Shown here: in pieces, positions 60,132 to 64,000 of the stretch
How positions within the stretch are numbered: position 1 is the stretch's first letter
Layout of the letters: the number at the start of each line of letters is the position of its first letter
Assembly (NCBI GenBank): GCA_017654735.1
Contig: JADPYG010000088.1
Location: 4,774,001-4,838,000, forward strand
Source of the DNA: Vishniacozyma victoriae
Lineage: Eukaryota > Basidiomycota > Tremellomycetes > Tremellales > Bulleribasidiaceae
Reading direction: 5' to 3'
Length of the DNA stretch: 64,000 bases
Notes under the pieces: model-generated
Databases searched by the model: none
The model's input: the letters and a program-made list of their open reading frames with translations, nothing else
What the model was told of the DNA's origin: nothing
Position numbers and translations under genes: made by a program

Positions 60132-60430
60132 TGCTTTGTTTTGTTGCGAAAGAAGGCGGTGAGGTACCAATTGAGAGGGTAAGAAGGGTAGGGTGAGTGG
60201 ATCAGTGGCCAAAGCTTCACAGCAACGTGTTTAGCTCCACAGCTCGGAGTCAAAGGACCACAGCTTTTTGAGGCCGAACAGTAAAGTCCGAAATACGCAC
60301 AATAAGGTCGTTGTCGCGTTTGAGATTGCGCCTTGACGCCCGCAGTATACCATCCATTTATCCTATCTTCTTTGTTACCATTCACTAAACTTATATCACT
60401 CATCCCACGTAAAACTACTCAGTATTCGAC
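60132..60430. promoter_or_regulatory. Compact divergent promoter of two orphan genes
   Basis: A 299-bp spacer, the shortest head-to-head gap in the window. It includes GGTAGGGTGAGTGG and CACTAAACTTATATCAC leader-like stretches. No known site. Confidence 0.35.
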
Positions 60431-62979
60431 ATGTCAGAAGTTAGCTGGATCCCTACCTCGGAAGAAATTGTGAGCCTAATCGAACATCCGACGAGTTAAT
60501 GACTGACTCGTACCTAGGTGAACTTGAAGGCGTCTCTTGACGCCATCAATGAAGTCTTTGTCGTTGCTGGGGAGCTTGCAGCGCAAGTATGGAGAGGGGG
60601 TCTTCCCAATAGAGGAAACCTGAGAAAGTGAATTGTCTTAAGCAGGCACTGCTGACTTATAGTCGGATTGCCGCCATGTTCGAGTCCTCCCCGCCCAAAG
60701 ATCGTGCTCTGGCCGAGGTTTACCGCATGATTTCAAAGAAGAGCCGTAAGATGGTAAGTGACTGCGCCAGCTGGCGACATGGTCTTGCTGATCGTTAGCT
60801 TTTGCGTTTGATGCTAGTCCGACAGCCCGTTATCTGTGTCGGAGAAGATGACCGAGAACTTCGATTCCGGATGACCGAAGACTTCGAGACAACCGCCAAC
60901 CTGTCCGTATCTCCGGACGATGGCTCAATGATCCTCCGTCTTGAGCTGCGACTGGATGAAAGGACCAGGTTGGCAGTGACGAGAAGCCTAGTCTGGGAAG
61001 AGAATTCCGTGAGCTTCTATTCCGCATAGTGGTACATAACGCTGAACCCAATCAGCACGCAAAGGAGCTTTCTATCGCCGCTGATGCCGTATTCACTGGC
61101 TTGGTATCTGTCCTCGGTAACTCGGGTGTCGGATCCATCGATATCGAGCAGTACCGGGCTCATGTCCGACAAGCGTTGTCGAGCCACGGTGTACCTATCA
61201 TGCCCATTGAGGTTTCCAACCAGCTTTTGACTACGGCTGTAGGTCCAACTTATGTGCCCCGAGACGCCAACTCATCTCTAGGCTGGTCCGATAGATACCA
61301 AAGTACGAGTTGCTACCGTACCACTTGTTGAGCGGTCGTGTCTCACAGCCAAGGTCACAATGGTGATGACGATGATCGATGGGCAGAAGTGAGTCAATAA
61401 CCTGTTCCCGCTGACCCCAGACGAGGCTTTCGTGTCGAAAATCCCTTCCTGGTCGCTCGAGATGGAGCTATCAAGAGTCTCGCAGATGCACCTAGCGTCA
61501 AGATCCCAATGTTCTACAGCGTGGAGACGTAAGTGTACTGATCGCGAGCTAGCTGACGATCAGTCATCCACGTCATGTCTACCTTGACCAGGTCTCGGCT
61601 GTCCCTAACCGGAATATGCGTTATGACGGTTCGACCACTCTACGTCACGAAAAAGAGTTGTTGATCAATCGGGTCATCAACGACGTCTTTGTCAATCAAA
61701 TCGGCTTTACAAGAGATGAAGTCGCTTTCATCTTCATGGATCGGAAACTGTCGCACTCACCGGTCAGCCAGATGAGACCTCTCTTGATTGCTTTGATCGG
61801 CGAGGTCAGGAAAGATATGAGTGTCGACTCGAATATCACCAAAGCGACGAGAGCTCTACTACCGCTCGACGAAAGCAAGCGCGCTCGTTACGAAGCACGA
61901 TTGGCGCAGCATGGAGAGATTCGAGAGGGTAAATGGGACGACGCCATCGACCTACCCGGCCTGAATCACTCTCTTTTCCTGATGGCCGAGCTGCTGAGTA
62001 TCTTCCCTCTTGACGTCGCTCGATACATGGAGCACGGGAACAAGATCGTCGGTCCCGACAATGCCAACCTCGGGTACTGGAACGACTCTAGACTATGCCA
62101 CACCAGTCGGAGGCGCAGGTTTATCGTATGCTGCTTCGACATCTTCTCGCGAAGATCCAATCCTTGGACGTGGATGACGGTCACCGAGCTCGATAAACAC
62201 TCGTTACGACTTGATAAGCTTATAATGGCAAACCTTCACAAAGCAAATGTCCAGTATCCCGATACCGAGACTCGCAGCGACGTGAGCACGGTTATCGACG
62301 CACGACCCACAGCCAAATGGGACGATGCGGTGACGCTATCAGCTGGCCGAACAATGCTCAACGACCTCGCATCGGCTGACCACAACGCTTTGCGGCCGTT
62401 CGCTCTCCAGTTGGACGACTGGTCGGGCTGGATGAAGCTTACTAGAGGAGATGAGCGACAAAAGCTCTCTCGCCAGTCTAAAAGCGATATCGACTCGATA
62501 CTGCATCATGCCTGGAAGAGGTATTTCCCCTCTTTTGCGGTTCCTCATTCCGAATTGTTTATCGCCAAGATACGGAACATGGTATCAATCCTCGCCAGAA
62601 ATGAGGTACGGACCGTGGGAGGCCACTGGATGCCAAGAACTTTCGTGTTTCTTGCTGTGTAAGTAATCTATCAATGAATTGGTAGAGTGTACATCTGATA
62701 GATAGCTTCTTTTGGTTAGTCAAACGATACCCTTCGCCAGACGCTTCATACGCTCTATCCCCTTGGGAGTTGGATGTCGTACACCAGTGGGCTCTACCTT
62801 TCGAAAACCGATCAATGTTGGCGGCTGCTATTCGACGCCGCGAAGATTCAATCCGGATAGTGTACGATCGACTTCTCCTCTCCATAGCGGAATTCGGATG
62901 GACCATAGAATCTCTATGTGGTTCTCACCTCAGTCCCAGCGTCATTGCGGAACTCAAGGCCCTACACAACGAGAGCTGA
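60431..62979 (+). CDS. Large orphan protein, no recognised domain
   Basis: About 730 residues, unrecognised. Clear exons begin MSEVSWIPTSEEI; then VNLKASLDAINEVFVVAGELAAQ and IAAMFESSPPKDRALAEVYRMISKKS; then LLRLMLVRQPVICVGEDDRELRFRM; then HAKELSIAADAVFTGLVSVLG; then the long exon with HVYLDQVSAVPNRNMRYDGS, EVAFIFMDRKLSHSP and GHWMPRTFVFLAV; and a final exon starting about 62708 (FFWLVKRYPSP) that ends ALHNES. Donors and acceptors are good except near 61235-61295, where the junction restoring the frame uses a weak GTCCAA donor. Hydrophobic stretches are short, so it is probably soluble. Its neighbour on the other strand is also unrecognised. Confidence 0.65.
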
Positions 62980-63264
62980 TTGGAGTTTTCGAAATCAGGT
63001 ATGTTCCCAACTGATCTAGATTGTCTCCAGCGGTTCTCGCTGCCATTGCAATATTACCAACGGTGTTTCTTTGTTCGTGTCTCGGTGTCTCGGTATCTAC
63101 TTTCCTCTATGCATAATTGCTTAGTTGCTGTATAATATCATTGACCAGCGAGAAACCCAAAGACGTATGACTCTGAAGTGAGATCCGGTACGTGAATGTA
63201 AAAAAATGCATGAAATGGAAGATACAGTAGGACCGTTGGTAATATACATATGACGACCCTCGAC
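62980..63264. other. Convergent spacer
   Basis: A 285-bp 3' flank shared by the orphan gene and the truncated gene at the right edge. Contains TCGTGTCTCGGTGTCTCGGT, a short imperfect duplication. Nothing else seen. Confidence 0.35.
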
Positions 63265-64000
63265 TCATAAGTCGAGGTCTTCCTCCACCACCTTCAAGTG
63301 ATGAACCGGCTCCATGGACATATTGAGAGACGCGGGGCTGCGGTGCTTACGCAGAGCAATGCCATCTGTTGTTGTCAGTGACAACGTTGAACGATGATTG
63401 AAGCTATACTGACTCTCCCGGCCAGCCGACGGCTTCGCACCGCTCCGCTCCCCTTCCTGCGTCTCAATGGTGGGCAGCTTCTAAAAATGGTCAGCTCACA
63501 CTCGTTCTAAGCGCTGACCACCGTTCACGATACTGGAAACTCACTGAAGGACCCGCCCTATCGCTATACCCCCTCTGCGAACGTCAACACGACTCAGAAC
63601 TCCTCATCGACATGAAACCACTCACTGAGGGACCTGCAACGGGCAAAGTGGGGTTCTCCACTACCTCCCTTTTCCCCATTCCGACCCCACCCCGCGCATC
63701 AGCAGCTGTGGCTGGCTCGGATTTGCGAGCAGCCTTTGACGGTCTGCTGCCTGCCTGCATCATCAGTTTATTTCCCATCCAGATCAAATTCTGGTAGTAC
63801 TTACCACCGGACCTCCGGCGGCGTCCTTCGCTCCCCCAATCTTCTTGGTATCTCCCGGTCTCTCTCCCTCCTCTCTGACCCGCTTGGGTCCGCCGAAACT
63901 CAACTTTGACTGTTTATCAGCTAAGGACCGGGTATAGCGAAGGCAGGGCAAGGAGACCAGGATTCATCACGGCAACTCAGGCATGAACGGGAACAGGGAC
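63265..64000 (-). CDS. Hypothetical low-complexity protein (5' truncated)
   Basis: The 3' part of a minus-strand gene running off the right edge. Five in-frame exons give SKLSFGGPKRVREEGERPGD, KDAAGGPV, SRPSKAARKSEPATAADARG, VVENPTLPVAGPS, RGYSDRAGPS, KLPTIETQEGERSGAKPSAGRE, and an end reading ALRKHRSPASLNMSMEPVHH, KVVEEDLDL. One exon is about 30 nt. The protein is basic, Gly/Pro/Ser-rich and probably disordered, like many RNA-binding or translation-related tails, but I cannot name it. Splice sites are good (GTAAGT, GTGAGT). Confidence 0.6.

Overview
The window is eukaryotic nuclear DNA, almost certainly from a basidiomycete yeast, and most like a tremellomycete of the Cryptococcus/Kwoniella kind. 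I infer this from three things. Genes are dense and cut by many introns of about 35-60 nt with GTNNGT donors, CTGAC/CTAAC-type branch sites and AG acceptors. The ortholog set is fungal (Sec18, Set5, Pcl-type cyclin, Avo2, Nop9, Gpd1, Fab1, Cse1, the fungal 21 kDa complex I subunit). Two intron-containing tRNA genes are present. There is no sign of bacterial, organellar or viral sequence. Exon junctions were worked out by hand from splice signals and reading frame; where I give a protein length, the exon lengths add up to a whole number of codons.

Layout. 1-3.4 kb: 3' end of a PP2C phosphatase, two minus-strand tRNA genes, and a cytochrome b5-fused sphingolipid delta-8 desaturase. 3.5-9.7 kb: SEC18, SET5, and a proline iminopeptidase convergent with SET5. 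9.7-15.5 kb: sparse, with a probable tiny multi-exon gene, a Pho85-type cyclin, and a 2.5 kb gene-free stretch holding a 78-bp inverted repeat and two families of degenerate repeats. 15.5-20 kb: an Avo2-like ankyrin protein and NOP9.

20.2-28.4 kb is the most striking region. NAD-dependent glycerol-3-phosphate dehydrogenase and a HAD glycerol-phosphate phosphatase, the two steps of glycerol synthesis, are divergently transcribed from one 707-bp spacer. Next to them are an LEA-like protein built from duplicated phase-0 exons and, divergent from that, an aquaporin. Together they would make glycerol, protect proteins and move water, so the region reads as an osmotic-stress neighbourhood.

28.9-46.3 kb: a DHA2-type MFS transporter, a PPR protein with Arg/Gly/Asp repeats, an unrecognised Cys-containing protein, a Sec14-like lipid-transfer protein, two unrecognised proteins (one coiled-coil with a hydrophobic C-terminus), a 19-exon Zn2Cys6 transcription factor and the complex I 21 kDa subunit. 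46.7-64 kb: a Fab1-type PI3P 5-kinase, a T5orf172/MUG113-domain protein, the exportin CSE1, two large divergent orphan genes (one with C2H2 fingers) and a 5'-truncated gene at the right edge.

Other notable points are very short exons (10, 11, 13 and 20 nt), a GC-AG intron in CSE1, two stop-free introns whose length is a multiple of three, and repeated tail-to-tail gene pairs only 100-350 bp apart.
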